Shown here: positions 1 through 7,671 of the stretch, one piece after another
Layout: each line of letters begins with the position of its first letter
Position numbering within the stretch: the first letter of the stretch is position 1
NCBI RefSeq assembly: GCF_015477775.1
Contig: NZ_JADLQO010000005.1
Coordinates: forward strand, 410,753-474,752
DNA length: 64,000 nucleotides
Direction: 5' to 3'
Source of the DNA: Nocardia abscessus
GTDB lineage: Bacteria > Actinomycetota > Actinomycetes > Mycobacteriales > Mycobacteriaceae
The notes under the pieces: generated by a model
Databases searched by the model: none
Seen by the model: only the letters and a program-made list of their open reading frames with translations
Told to the model about the DNA's origin: nothing
Translations under genes and position numbers: made by a program

Positions 1-1232
1 CCGAGCGTGGTCACCCACCGCACCGCGATCTCGTCCCGCACGACCCAGGGCCGCTTGCCGATCGCGCCGAGGCACAGGATCGCGGACTCACCCGGGTTGA
101 CCAGCGGCACCCCGGCATCCACGCCGAACACTCCGACGTTGGTGATGGTGAACGTCCCGCCCCGCAGGTCGGCCGGGGTGGCGCTGCCCGCGCGGGCGGT
201 CTCGGCCAGCCAGCCGATCTCGCGGGTGAGATCACGCAGGCTCAGGGTCTGCGCCTCTTTGATATTCGGTACCAGCAAGCCGCGATCGGTGGCCACCGCG
301 ACGCCCAGATTCACGTAGTGCTTGGTGACGATCTCCTGCGCGGCTTCGTCCCAGAAGACGTTCATGCCGGGAAAATCGGCGAGCGCGGCCAGCGCCGCCT
401 TGGCGACCAGCGGCAGCGGCGTCAAGGTCAGGCCCGCGAAGGGTTTCGTGCTGCGCAGGTGGTCGAGCAGTTCCATCGAGGCGGTGGCGTCCACCGTGAC
501 GAACGTGGCGGCCTGCGGGATGGTGCGCGCGCTGTGCAGCATGGCCGCCGCGGTGCGCTTGCGAATGCCGCTGATCGGAGTGCGTTCCTCGCGCGCGGCC
601 GGACCGACCACGCCGGGGCCCGCGACCGCGGGTGCGGCAGGCAAGGCCGGACGCGGCTGGGAGACCGGCACCGCGCCGCGCACGTCGTCGACGGTGACCG
701 CGCCGCCCGGTCCGGAGCCCGCGACGAACCACAGGTCGATACCGAGTTCGCGGGCGAGTTTTCGCGCGGCGGGCGTCGCTGCCGGGCGCGTCGCACCGAG
801 CTCGGGGCCCGGTGCTTCTGTTTCGCGGGGCTCGGGGTTCGCCTCGGCCGGCTGTGCGTCGCTGGGTGATCGCGTCGCAGGAGGCCGTCGCCGCCGAGAC
901 GCCGCTTCCTCGTCCGGGCCATATCCCACCAAGACCGAAGTGCGGCTTGTTTCGTCTTTCGCTCCGGCCGTCTGGTCCACGCGAATGAGCGGTGCCCCCA
1001 CCGCGACGGTGTCGCCCGGCTGCGCGAGCAATTCGACCACTCGGCCCGCGAACGGCGACGGCAACGACACGACCGCCTTGGCGGTCTCCACATCGGCGAT
1101 GGTCTGGTTCAGCTCGACCGTGTCGCCGACGGCCACCGCCCAGGACACCAACTCGGCGTCGGTCAGCCCTTCCCCGAGGTCGGGCAGCCGGAACTCCAGC
1201 ACGGACGCCGAAGGGCCCGGACGGTCTTCCAC
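1..1232 (-). CDS. bkdC: branched-chain 2-oxo acid dehydrogenase E2 (dihydrolipoamide acyltransferase), C-terminus outside window
   Basis: E2 core of the branched-chain 2-oxo acid dehydrogenase, which moves the acyl group from E1-bound thiamine diphosphate to CoA. About 410 residues are visible; the gene runs off the left edge, so the catalytic HxxxD region is not seen. An N-terminal lipoyl domain (residues ~6-80) carries the modified Lys in ETAKAVVSL. A charged, Pro/Ala-rich linker follows, then a peripheral-subunit-binding domain (TPAARKLARELGIDL) and the start of the acyltransferase domain. In-frame GTG codons lie at 1247 and 1232. I chose 1232 because a GAAAGG ribosome site sits just before it. 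It lies ~30 nt after bkdB on the same strand, so it is the third gene of a bkdABC operon. A pyruvate dehydrogenase E2 is less likely given the neighbours. Confidence 0.9.
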   Translation of the reverse strand, partial: MEDRPGPSASVLEFRLPDLGEGLTDAELVSWAVAVGDTVELNQTIADVETAKAVVSLPSPFAGRVVELLAQPGDTVAVGAPLIRVDQTAGAKDETSRTSVLVGYGPDEEAASRRRRPPATRSPSDAQPAEANPEPRETEAPGPELGATRPAATPAARKLARELGIDLWFVAGSGPGGAVTVDDVRGAVPVSQPRPALPAAPAVAGPGVVGPAAREERTPISGIRKRTAAAMLHSARTIPQAATFVTVDATASMELLDHLRSTKPFAGLTLTPLPLVAKAALAALADFPGMNVFWDEAAQEIVTKHYVNLGVAVATDRGLLVPNIKEAQTLSLRDLTREIGWLAETARAGSATPADLRGGTFTITNVGVFGVDAGVPLVNPGESAILCLGAIGKRPWVVRDEIAVRWVTTL

Positions 1233-1262
1233 GTGAGCACCTTTCACTACGGCGGACCCGCC

Positions 1263-2246
1263 TCACGCGGCGAGGGAACGGTCGACCGCGTCGAGAATGC
1301 GGTCGGGGTCGGGCAGGTGGTGCTTCTCGAGCTTAGCCGGGGGGTAGGGGATGTCGAACCCGCCGACGCGCAGCACGGGCGCCTCCAGGTGGTAGAAGCA
1401 GCGCTCGGTGATCCGCGCGGCGATCTCGGCGCCGAGCCCGGCGAATACCGGCGCCTCGTGCGTGACGATCAGCCGCCCGGTCTTCATCACAGACTCCTCG
1501 ATGGTGTCGAAGTCGATCGGCGAGAGGCTGCGCAGGTCGATCACCTCGAGCGCGTGACCCTCCCGCGCGGCGAGTTGCGCGGCCGACAGCGCGGTCGCCA
1601 CGGTCCCGCCGTAGGCGACGACGGTCGCGTCCGAACCGGTGGTGCACACCCGCGCACGGTCCAGTGGCAGCCCGCCGTCGCGGTCGAGCGCGGCGAAGTC
1701 GACGTCGGCCTTGTCCCAGTACCTGCGCTTGGGTTCGAAGAAGATCACCGGGTCGTTCAGCGCGATCGCCCGGCGGATCATCGAGTACGCGTCCGCCGGG
1801 TTGCTCGGTGTCACGACACGCAGCCCCGCGGTGTGCGCGAAGTAAGCCTCGGGTGACTCGGAGTGGTGCTCCACCGAACCGATACCGCCGCCGAACGGTA
1901 TGCGAATAGTCAAAGGAGCGCTGACTTTTCCCTGCGTGCGATAGTTGATCTTGGCCACGTGCGAGACGATCTGGTCGAAGGCGGGATAGACGAAGCCGTC
2001 GAACTGGATCTCGCACACCGGCCGGTAGCCGCGCAGCGCCATGCCGAAAGCCGTTCCGACGATGCCGGATTCGGCCAGCGGCGTATCGATGACGCGGTTG
2101 TCGCCGAAGTCCTTCTGCAATGTGTCGGTCACCCGGAAAACCCCGCCGAGGCGGCCGATGTCCTCGCCCATCAGCAAGACCTTCGGATCGTCCTCCAGCG
2201 CACGGCGCAAGCCGGTGTTGAGCGCGCCGGCGAAGGTGGTGATCAT
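1263..2246 (-). CDS. bkdB: branched-chain 2-oxo acid dehydrogenase E1 component, beta subunit
   Basis: Beta subunit (327 aa) of the thiamine-diphosphate-dependent E1 decarboxylase of the branched-chain complex. The transketolase-like pyrimidine-binding domain starts at residue ~3 (GEDIGRLGGVFRVTD, then TPLAESGIVGTAFGMAL with the conserved Glu that activates the cofactor). A C-terminal transketolase domain (residues ~190-320) includes VIDLRSLSPID. The ATG at 2246 overlaps the bkdA stop codon as ATGA, which implies translational coupling. The open frame extends further upstream but that part is antisense-like sequence inside bkdA, so it was not used. Length is normal for the family. Confidence 0.95.
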   Translation of the reverse strand: MITTFAGALNTGLRRALEDDPKVLLMGEDIGRLGGVFRVTDTLQKDFGDNRVIDTPLAESGIVGTAFGMALRGYRPVCEIQFDGFVYPAFDQIVSHVAKINYRTQGKVSAPLTIRIPFGGGIGSVEHHSESPEAYFAHTAGLRVVTPSNPADAYSMIRRAIALNDPVIFFEPKRRYWDKADVDFAALDRDGGLPLDRARVCTTGSDATVVAYGGTVATALSAAQLAAREGHALEVIDLRSLSPIDFDTIEESVMKTGRLIVTHEAPVFAGLGAEIAARITERCFYHLEAPVLRVGGFDIPYPPAKLEKHHLPDPDRILDAVDRSLAA

Positions 2247-3355
2247 CGCGGGACTCCTTCTCCTCGTGCGGAGGCCCCGCCGGGATCGCCGGCCAGGTAC
2301 TCCGTGTACGCCCTCCGCTGTTCGGTGATCAGCGGGTGCGGGCTGGTGTAGACGTGATCGAACAGCTCGGCCGGCGCCGGATCGGGCATGTCGACGGTCG
2401 CGCTGCGCACCGCGCGCGCGACCGCGTCCGAACGCTCGGCGACGCGGCCTTCGAACGCGTCGTCCCAGTGGCCCTCGCGCTCGAGCAGCCTGCGGATCCG
2501 GTCGATCGGATCGCGCCGCGCCCACTGCTCGGTCTCAGCGGCCGAACGGTAGCGGGTGGGATCGTCGGCCGTGGTGTGCGGGCCCATCCGGTAGGTGAGC
2601 GCCTCGATGAACGACGGGCCGCCGCCGGAACGCGCCCTGGCCACCGCCTGCCTGGTCACGGCGAGCACGGCGAGGACGTCGTTGCCGTCGACCTGCCTGC
2701 CCGGCATGCCGTAGCCGTACGCGCGGCGCGCGATCGGCGTCGCGCTCTGCACCCGCACGGGTTCGCTGATCGCCCAGTGGTTGTTCTGGCAGAAGAACAC
2801 GACGGGCGCGCTCCAGCTCGCGGCGAAACCGAGCGCCTCGGCCAGATCGCCCTGGCTGCTCGCGCCGTCGCCGAAATAGACGATGGTGGCTATGTCGGCG
2901 CCGTCCAAGTGCGCCGCGAAGGCGTAACCGGTCGCGTGCAGGCCCTGGGAGCCGACCACGATGTTGGGATTGGTCATGTTCACCGGGTGCGGATCCCAGC
3001 AATGGTGCGCGACGCCGCGCCACAGCCGGGTGAGATCGGAGGGCGGCACACCGCGGCAGTAGGCGACCGCCGTCTCGCGGTAGCCGCAGAACACGTAGTC
3101 GTCGGGATGCAGCGCGTGCGCGGAGCCGACCTGGGCGGCCTCCTGCCCGAGCAGCGGCGCCCAGAGCCCGAGCTGGCCCTGCCGCTGCAACGCGGTGGCC
3201 TCGGTGTCGATCCGGCGCGTGACCACCATGTCCTCGTACAGTGCCCGCAGCTCGTCCGGCCCGACGTCGGCGACTATCGCGGCGTGTTCGGGATCGAGGA
3301 CGCGATGACCGTCGGGCTGCACCAACTGCACCGGGTACTCGGACTTGGCCGACAT
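2243..3355 (-). CDS. bkdA: branched-chain 2-oxo acid dehydrogenase E1 component, alpha subunit
   Basis: Alpha subunit (370 aa) of the E1 decarboxylase acting on 2-oxo acids of valine, leucine and isoleucine. The thiamine diphosphate motif is visible as GDGASSQGD followed by CQNNHWAIS, the usual GDG-N spacing. The ATG at 3355 is preceded by AGGAGG at a spacing of nine bases, so it is preferred over more upstream ATGs. It is the first gene of the minus-strand bkdABC operon and faces an Lrp/AsnC regulator across a 150-bp gap. That arrangement is known for bkd operons in other bacteria, where the regulator responds to branched-chain amino acids. Regulation here is inferred. Confidence 0.95.
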   Translation of the reverse strand: MSAKSEYPVQLVQPDGHRVLDPEHAAIVADVGPDELRALYEDMVVTRRIDTEATALQRQGQLGLWAPLLGQEAAQVGSAHALHPDDYVFCGYRETAVAYCRGVPPSDLTRLWRGVAHHCWDPHPVNMTNPNIVVGSQGLHATGYAFAAHLDGADIATIVYFGDGASSQGDLAEALGFAASWSAPVVFFCQNNHWAISEPVRVQSATPIARRAYGYGMPGRQVDGNDVLAVLAVTRQAVARARSGGGPSFIEALTYRMGPHTTADDPTRYRSAAETEQWARRDPIDRIRRLLEREGHWDDAFEGRVAERSDAVARAVRSATVDMPDPAPAELFDHVYTSPHPLITEQRRAYTEYLAGDPGGASARGEGVPR

Positions 3356-3386
3356 GAGTGATCGCCTCCTCACCAGGTCGCTGCGG

Positions 3387-3400
3387 CACATCGGAATGTG
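3387..3400. promoter_or_regulatory. inverted repeat in the bkdA/regulator divergent promoter region
   Basis: CACAT-N4-ATGTG is an exact inverted repeat in the 150-bp gap between bkdA (minus) and the Lrp-type regulator (plus). It lies ~32 bp upstream of the bkdA start, next to a possible minus-strand -10 (TAGGAC). The position fits an operator for the neighbouring Lrp/AsnC protein, but binding is inference. Confidence 0.4.
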
Positions 3401-3505
3401 TCCTACCTCACAGCATCCCCTCGAATGCGAACTGCGCAAGTGGCCGACCGGCGGATGGGCAGAATGCTCAATTGCGACCCGCGGGGTGATGTCATACTGC
3501 GTGGT

Positions 3506-4006
3506 ATGACCAGAGAAAACGTCGGCGTGAGCCTGGACGCCACCGACGCCAGGCTGTTACTGGAGCTGGTCGCCAACCCCCGGGCGACGGGTGTCGAGCT
3601 CGCCGCCCGGCTCGGCCTGTCCCGCAATACCGTGCAGGCGCGGTTGTCCCGCTGGGAGGCCGGTGGCGTGCTCGGCAGCTTCGAGCGGCGCGTCGAGCCG
3701 CGCGCGCTCGGCTATCCGCTCGCGGCGTTCGTCGCGGTCGTCGTCGACCAGCACCGGCTGGACTCGGTGGTGGACGAACTCGCCGAGGTGCCGGAGGTGA
3801 CCGAGGTGTGCGGCATGACCGGACTCACCGATCTCACCGTGCGGGTGGTCGCGCAGGACGCCGACGACCTGTATCGCATCGCCGGGCAGATCCTCAAGAT
3901 TCCCGGCGTGGAGCGGACCAACATGGCGCTGGTGATGCGCGAACTGGTCGGGCCGCGCACCGCTCCGTTGCTGGATCGGCTGGCCAATACGAGCCGCATC
4001 CCCTGA
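3506..4006 (+). CDS. Lrp/AsnC-family transcriptional regulator, probable regulator of bkdABC
   Basis: A 166-aa Lrp/AsnC regulator. Residues ~10-60 form the helix-turn-helix (DARLLLELVANPRATGVELA, then RLGLSRNTVQARLSRWE). Residues ~75-150 form the RAM ligand-binding domain. The ATG at 3506 was chosen because it starts at a recognisable HTH N-terminus and is preceded by CATACT (3493-3498) with only seven bases between. This suggests a leaderless message; TTGCGA at 3472 could be its -35. The open frame continues upstream to 3398 but without family similarity. It is divergent from bkdABC, and Lrp-type BkdR proteins control such operons in Pseudomonas and Streptomyces. The target is inferred from context. 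Confidence 0.85.
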   Translation: MTRENVGVSLDATDARLLLELVANPRATGVELAARLGLSRNTVQARLSRWEAGGVLGSFERRVEPRALGYPLAAFVAVVVDQHRLDSVVDELAEVPEVTEVCGMTGLTDLTVRVVAQDADDLYRIAGQILKIPGVERTNMALVMRELVGPRTAPLLDRLANTSRIP

Positions 4007-4101
4007 CCCCTCGGAGGGTGCTCTAGGTTCTGTGCCCTCGCCCCGGACGCGCGGCTGCCGCTGGCCGTGGTGGGCCGGTGCCCTCCCGCTAGGGTGCGGG
4101 G

Positions 4102-4908
4102 ATGGAGATTTCGGGCAAAGTTGCCATTGTCACGGGCGCGGGTGCGGGGATCGGGGCGGCGCTGGCGGGCCGGCTCGTCGCCGCAGGCGCGCGCGTGGTG
4201 CTCGCCGACCTCGACGCGGCGAGTGCGGCCGAGGTCGCGGAGTCTCTCGGGCCCGGTGCGGTCGCGGTCGGCGGGGATGTGGCCGACGAGGCGGTGATCC
4301 GCGCGACGATCGACCGCGCCGAGGCCGAATTCGGTCCGGTGGACCTGTATTTCGCGAACGCGGGCATCGGCGGCGGCGCGGGCTTGGACAGCACCGACCA
4401 GCAGTGGGCGGCCGCGCTCGAGGTCAACGTGATGGCGCACGTCCGCGCCGCGCGGCTGCTGGTGCCCGGGTGGCTGGAGCGCGGCGGCGGTTACTTCGTC
4501 GGCACCGCGTCCGCGGCGGGGCTGCTCACCCAGCTCGGTTCGGCGCCCTACGCGGTGTCCAAGCACGCGGCCGTCGGTTTCGCGGAGTGGCTGTCGGTCA
4601 CCTACGGCGACCGGGGGATCCGGGTGAGCTGCGTGTGCCCGATGGGTGTGGACACGCGGTTGCTGCACGGCGGTCTCGTTCCGCCGGAGCACGCCGCCGA
4701 GGCGGAGCTGGCGGTGAAGGCCGTCACCAGCGCGGGGGCGGTGCTGGCGCCGGACGAGGTCGCCGACATCGTGCTCGCCGGGGTGGCGGAGGAGCACTTC
4801 CTGATCCTCCCGCACCCCGAGGTGCTGAAGATGTACCGCCACAAAGGCTCCGACTACGACCGCTGGATCGACGGAATGCGCCGCTTCCAGGCCGCCCTCC
4901 GGGGCTAG
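4102..4908 (+). CDS. SDR-family NAD(P)-dependent oxidoreductase
   Basis: A classical short-chain dehydrogenase/reductase of 268 aa with a Rossmann fold. The nucleotide motif TGAGAGIG lies at residues ~11-18, NAG near residue 90, and the catalytic YAVSK with Tyr150 and Lys154. The substrate cannot be read from the sequence. The C-terminus (LKMYRHKGSDYDRWIDGMRRFQ) resembles actinobacterial SDRs that act on alcohols or acyl derivatives. A TAGGGT -10 (4090-4095) stands six bases before the ATG, so the transcript is probably leaderless. It converges with the BenE gene, leaving nine bases between the stops. Confidence 0.85.
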   Translation: MEISGKVAIVTGAGAGIGAALAGRLVAAGARVVLADLDAASAAEVAESLGPGAVAVGGDVADEAVIRATIDRAEAEFGPVDLYFANAGIGGGAGLDSTDQQWAAALEVNVMAHVRAARLLVPGWLERGGGYFVGTASAAGLLTQLGSAPYAVSKHAAVGFAEWLSVTYGDRGIRVSCVCPMGVDTRLLHGGLVPPEHAAEAELAVKAVTSAGAVLAPDEVADIVLAGVAEEHFLILPHPEVLKMYRHKGSDYDRWIDGMRRFQAALRG

Positions 4909-4917
4909 GCGGCTTCG

Positions 4918-6141
4918 TCAGGCAGCGCTCATTGCGGCCGGGCGCAGCACTTTTCGTACCACCAGCCCGGCGAGCAACGCCCAGAAGGCGGCGCCGATGC
5001 CTGCGAAGCCGACTCCGGAGGCGGCGATCACGAAGGTCACCACGCCTGCCTCGCGGTGTTCGGAGCGCAGCGCCGCGCCGAGGGCCGCGGCCAGGGTCGC
5101 CAGCAGGGCCAGACCTGCGACAGTTTCCAGTGTTCCGGCCGGAGCGGTCGCGATCAGGGTGACCAGGGCGGCGGAGCCCAGCGCCAGCAGCAGGTACATC
5201 ACGCCCGTGGTGAACGCGGCGATCCAGCGCCGTTTCGGGTCGGGGTGGGCGGCGGGCGCCGCGGAGAGCGCGGCGCTGATGGCGGCGAGGTTGATGGCGT
5301 GCCCGCCCGCGGGCGCCCCCACCACGGTGCCGAGACCGGTGACGGTCATCGCCGCGCGCCACGGCACTCGGTAGTCGAACGAGGCGAGCACCGCGGTGCC
5401 CGGAATGTTCTGCGACGCCATGGTGACGATGTAGAGCGGGATCGCGACGCCGATCAGCGCCTGCCAGCTCCAATGCGGCAGCGTCAGTTCCAGCCGCGGA
5501 GTCATGGCGCCGACGTCGAGGTGCCGGTGCTGCACCGCGATGCTGATCGCGGCGCCTGCCGCCGCGGTCGCGAAGGCGGCGATCACGGCCCAGCGCTGGG
5601 CGTACCGTTGCAGCACCAGCCAGACCAGGATCACCGGAACCACCACCGCCGGACTCGTCTGCACGGCCCGGACCGGAGCCAGGCACAGCGGCAGCAGGAC
5701 TCCGGCCAGCATCGCCTGGGCTATCTCCACCGGAATCGCGGCGACCAGCGCGCCCAGCCGCTGCCACAGTCCGGTGACCACGATCAGGACACCGGCGACC
5801 ACGAACGCCCCGATCGCGGCGGGCCAGCCGCCCGCCACCGCGCCGGTTCCGGCCAGCAGCGCCGCCCCGGGCGTGGACCAGGCCAAGGTGATCGGCATCC
5901 GGTAGCGGTAGCTCAACGCCATCATGCCGATCGCCTGCGTGAGGCACAGCGCGAGCAGGCCCGACGCAGCTTGCGCGGGGGTCGCTCCGACCGCGGTCAA
6001 CCCGCTCAGCACCACGGCGAACGAACTGGTGAAACCGACGAGCGCCGTCACCACACCCGCACCCAGCGGCGGCACCAGTCCGGTCCGCGACTGTTCCGGT
6101 TGCTGCGTCGCGGTGGCGGGGGTGGTGGAAACGTTCGACAT
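4918..6141 (-). CDS. benE: BenE family membrane transporter (benzoate/H+ symporter-like)
   Basis: A 407-aa integral membrane protein made almost entirely of hydrophobic segments (about 11-12 helices). It has the BenE signature stretches, for example LCLTQAIGMMALSYRYRMPI with WSTPGAAL following, and PAGGHAINLAAISAAL. Family members import benzoate with protons. No benzoate-degradation genes are nearby, so the substrate is uncertain. The ATG at 6141 is preceded on the minus strand by CAATAT with a seven-base gap, suggesting a leaderless transcript. The frame extends upstream to 6255, but the added 38 residues are polar and unlike the family. Confidence 0.85.
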   Translation of the reverse strand: MSNVSTTPATATQQPEQSRTGLVPPLGAGVVTALVGFTSSFAVVLSGLTAVGATPAQAASGLLALCLTQAIGMMALSYRYRMPITLAWSTPGAALLAGTGAVAGGWPAAIGAFVVAGVLIVVTGLWQRLGALVAAIPVEIAQAMLAGVLLPLCLAPVRAVQTSPAVVVPVILVWLVLQRYAQRWAVIAAFATAAAGAAISIAVQHRHLDVGAMTPRLELTLPHWSWQALIGVAIPLYIVTMASQNIPGTAVLASFDYRVPWRAAMTVTGLGTVVGAPAGGHAINLAAISAALSAAPAAHPDPKRRWIAAFTTGVMYLLLALGSAALVTLIATAPAGTLETVAGLALLATLAAALGAALRSEHREAGVVTFVIAASGVGFAGIGAAFWALLAGLVVRKVLRPAAMSAA

Positions 6142-6315
6142 CGGTCGGATATTGCCCCTGGTCACGAGGGTGTGTCGCCTGCCAGTGCCGCGAAACTGGC
6201 CTGACTTGGACCCGCCCGTGACGTGCGACACGAGAGTATGGCCACACCGGCACATCCGGATGCGTAGGGTGGGGGAGTCGGTGCGCGAGGACGCGATTCG
6301 GGACGAGGAGCTGAG

Positions 6316-7134
6316 TTGAGCGCGGTACTGATCTCACCGGGCGAGCTGCGGGAAGCCTTGGCGGACAAGCGGCTTCGCCTACTGGATGTCCGATGGGCGC
6401 TGGGCGACCCGGACGGGCCGCAGCACTATCTCGCCGGGCACATCCCCGGCGCGGTGTTCGTCGACCTGGAAACCGAACTGGCCGCGCCGCCCTCACCCGC
6501 GCGCGGCAGGCACCCGCTGCCGGACCTCGCGCAGCTGGAGAAGTGCGCGCGCAGCTGGGGGCTGTGCGAGGGCGACCCAGTGGTCGTCTACGACGCGACC
6601 GGCGGCATGGCCGCCGCCCGAGCCTGGTGGCTGCTGCGCTGGGCCGGTGTCGCCGACGTGCGCATTCTCGACGGTGGGCTGCCCGGCTGGATCGCCGCGG
6701 GCGGGCCGGTCGCGACCGGAGCCGAACCGGACCCCGAGCCGGGCGACGTCGTATTGAGCCCCGGCCACCTGCCGGTGATCGACGCCGACGCGGCGGCACG
6801 CTGGAAGGGCGTGCTGCTGGACGCGCGGGCGAGCGAGCGCTTCCGGGGTGACGTGGAACCGATCGACCCCCGCGCCGGGCACATTCCCGGCGCGCACAGC
6901 GCCCCGACCGCCGACAACCTCGACGCCGAGGGACGCTTCCGCGCAGCCGAGGACCTGCGTGAGCGTTTCGCCGGTTTCGGGTCCGGGCCGGTGGCCGTGT
7001 ACTGCGGTTCCGGTGTGACAGCCGCCCACCAGGTCGCCGCGCTGGCCGTCGCGGGCTTGGAGGCCGCTCTGTATCCCGGGTCGTGGTCGCAGTGGTCGAA
7101 CGATCCCAAACGGCCGGTCGCGACGGGCAACTAG
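6316..7134 (+). CDS. sulfurtransferase, two rhodanese domains
   Basis: A 272-aa tandem-rhodanese protein of the thiosulfate/3-mercaptopyruvate sulfurtransferase family. The N-terminal inactive domain (residues ~5-125) contains LLDVRWALGDPDG and GHIPGAVFVDLE. The C-terminal catalytic domain contains LLDARASERFRG, GHIPGAHSAP and the persulfide loop YCGSGVTAAH with the active cysteine. CGSGVTA is more typical of the mercaptopyruvate type than of strict thiosulfate enzymes. The start is TTG at 6316, supported by GAGGAG five bases upstream. It stands alone on the plus strand between two minus-strand genes. Confidence 0.9.
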   Translation: MSAVLISPGELREALADKRLRLLDVRWALGDPDGPQHYLAGHIPGAVFVDLETELAAPPSPARGRHPLPDLAQLEKCARSWGLCEGDPVVVYDATGGMAAARAWWLLRWAGVADVRILDGGLPGWIAAGGPVATGAEPDPEPGDVVLSPGHLPVIDADAAARWKGVLLDARASERFRGDVEPIDPRAGHIPGAHSAPTADNLDAEGRFRAAEDLRERFAGFGSGPVAVYCGSGVTAAHQVAALAVAGLEAALYPGSWSQWSNDPKRPVATGN

Positions 7135-7158
7135 CCCGCGCCGCGCGGGCGCACGCCG

Positions 7159-7521
7159 CTACAGCCAGGCGCGAGCCAGGAGATCGTCGTCGGCGACCTC
7201 GCTCGCCCGGGGCGGGAATCGGGTGGCCGCGATCGACTCGACATGCGTCCCGTCGTGCCCGATCACCCACGAGCCGCCGCGCTCCTCGCATTCGGCGATC
7301 TTGGCGAAGGTGGTGAGCAGGAACGTGATCGCCTCGCGCGGGTCGGCGGTGCGGGCCAGCCGCTGGGATTCACCTGGGCGAGACAGGTCCAGCCATACGC
7401 CACACTGCCCGTCGAGCCGCATGCCGACGATCTTGTCGGCGTGCACGAAGGTGAATTTGCGCCGTTCCCACGCGGTCGTCGGTGTGAAGCTCTGCTCGAG
7501 AACCTGGAGCAGAATCGTCAT
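7159..7521 (-). CDS. conserved hypothetical protein (120 aa)
   Basis: A soluble 120-aa protein without a motif I recognise (starts MTILLQVLEQSFTPTTAWER, Trp- and Asp-containing C-terminus). The start is well supported: GGAGG lies six bases before the ATG. It is transcribed divergently from the SNF2 helicase, with ~150 bp between the two starts, and its stop faces the sulfurtransferase stop. It may be linked to the helicase through the shared promoter region, but no function is assigned. Confidence 0.7.
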   Translation of the reverse strand: MTILLQVLEQSFTPTTAWERRKFTFVHADKIVGMRLDGQCGVWLDLSRPGESQRLARTADPREAITFLLTTFAKIAECEERGGSWVIGHDGTHVESIAATRFPPRASEVADDDLLARAWL

Positions 7522-7671
7522 GCTGCTTCCTCCGCTTCTCTTGCCACAAAGCTGCGGTTATTCTGCGATGACCTGCGGATATTCCAGTATGTTCCGGTAT
7601 CGCGCAGAAATCCACAACGGTCGGGCCGCGGTGTGCGCGGCCGTGTCGTACCGGCCTGCTTGGATGGGGTG

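Noticed and set aside
232..1266. Open frames on both strands overlapping bkdC that do not give an E2 protein
   Set aside because: The lipoyl domain, linker and acyltransferase start are found in one other minus-strand frame from GTG 1232, so these are shadow frames.
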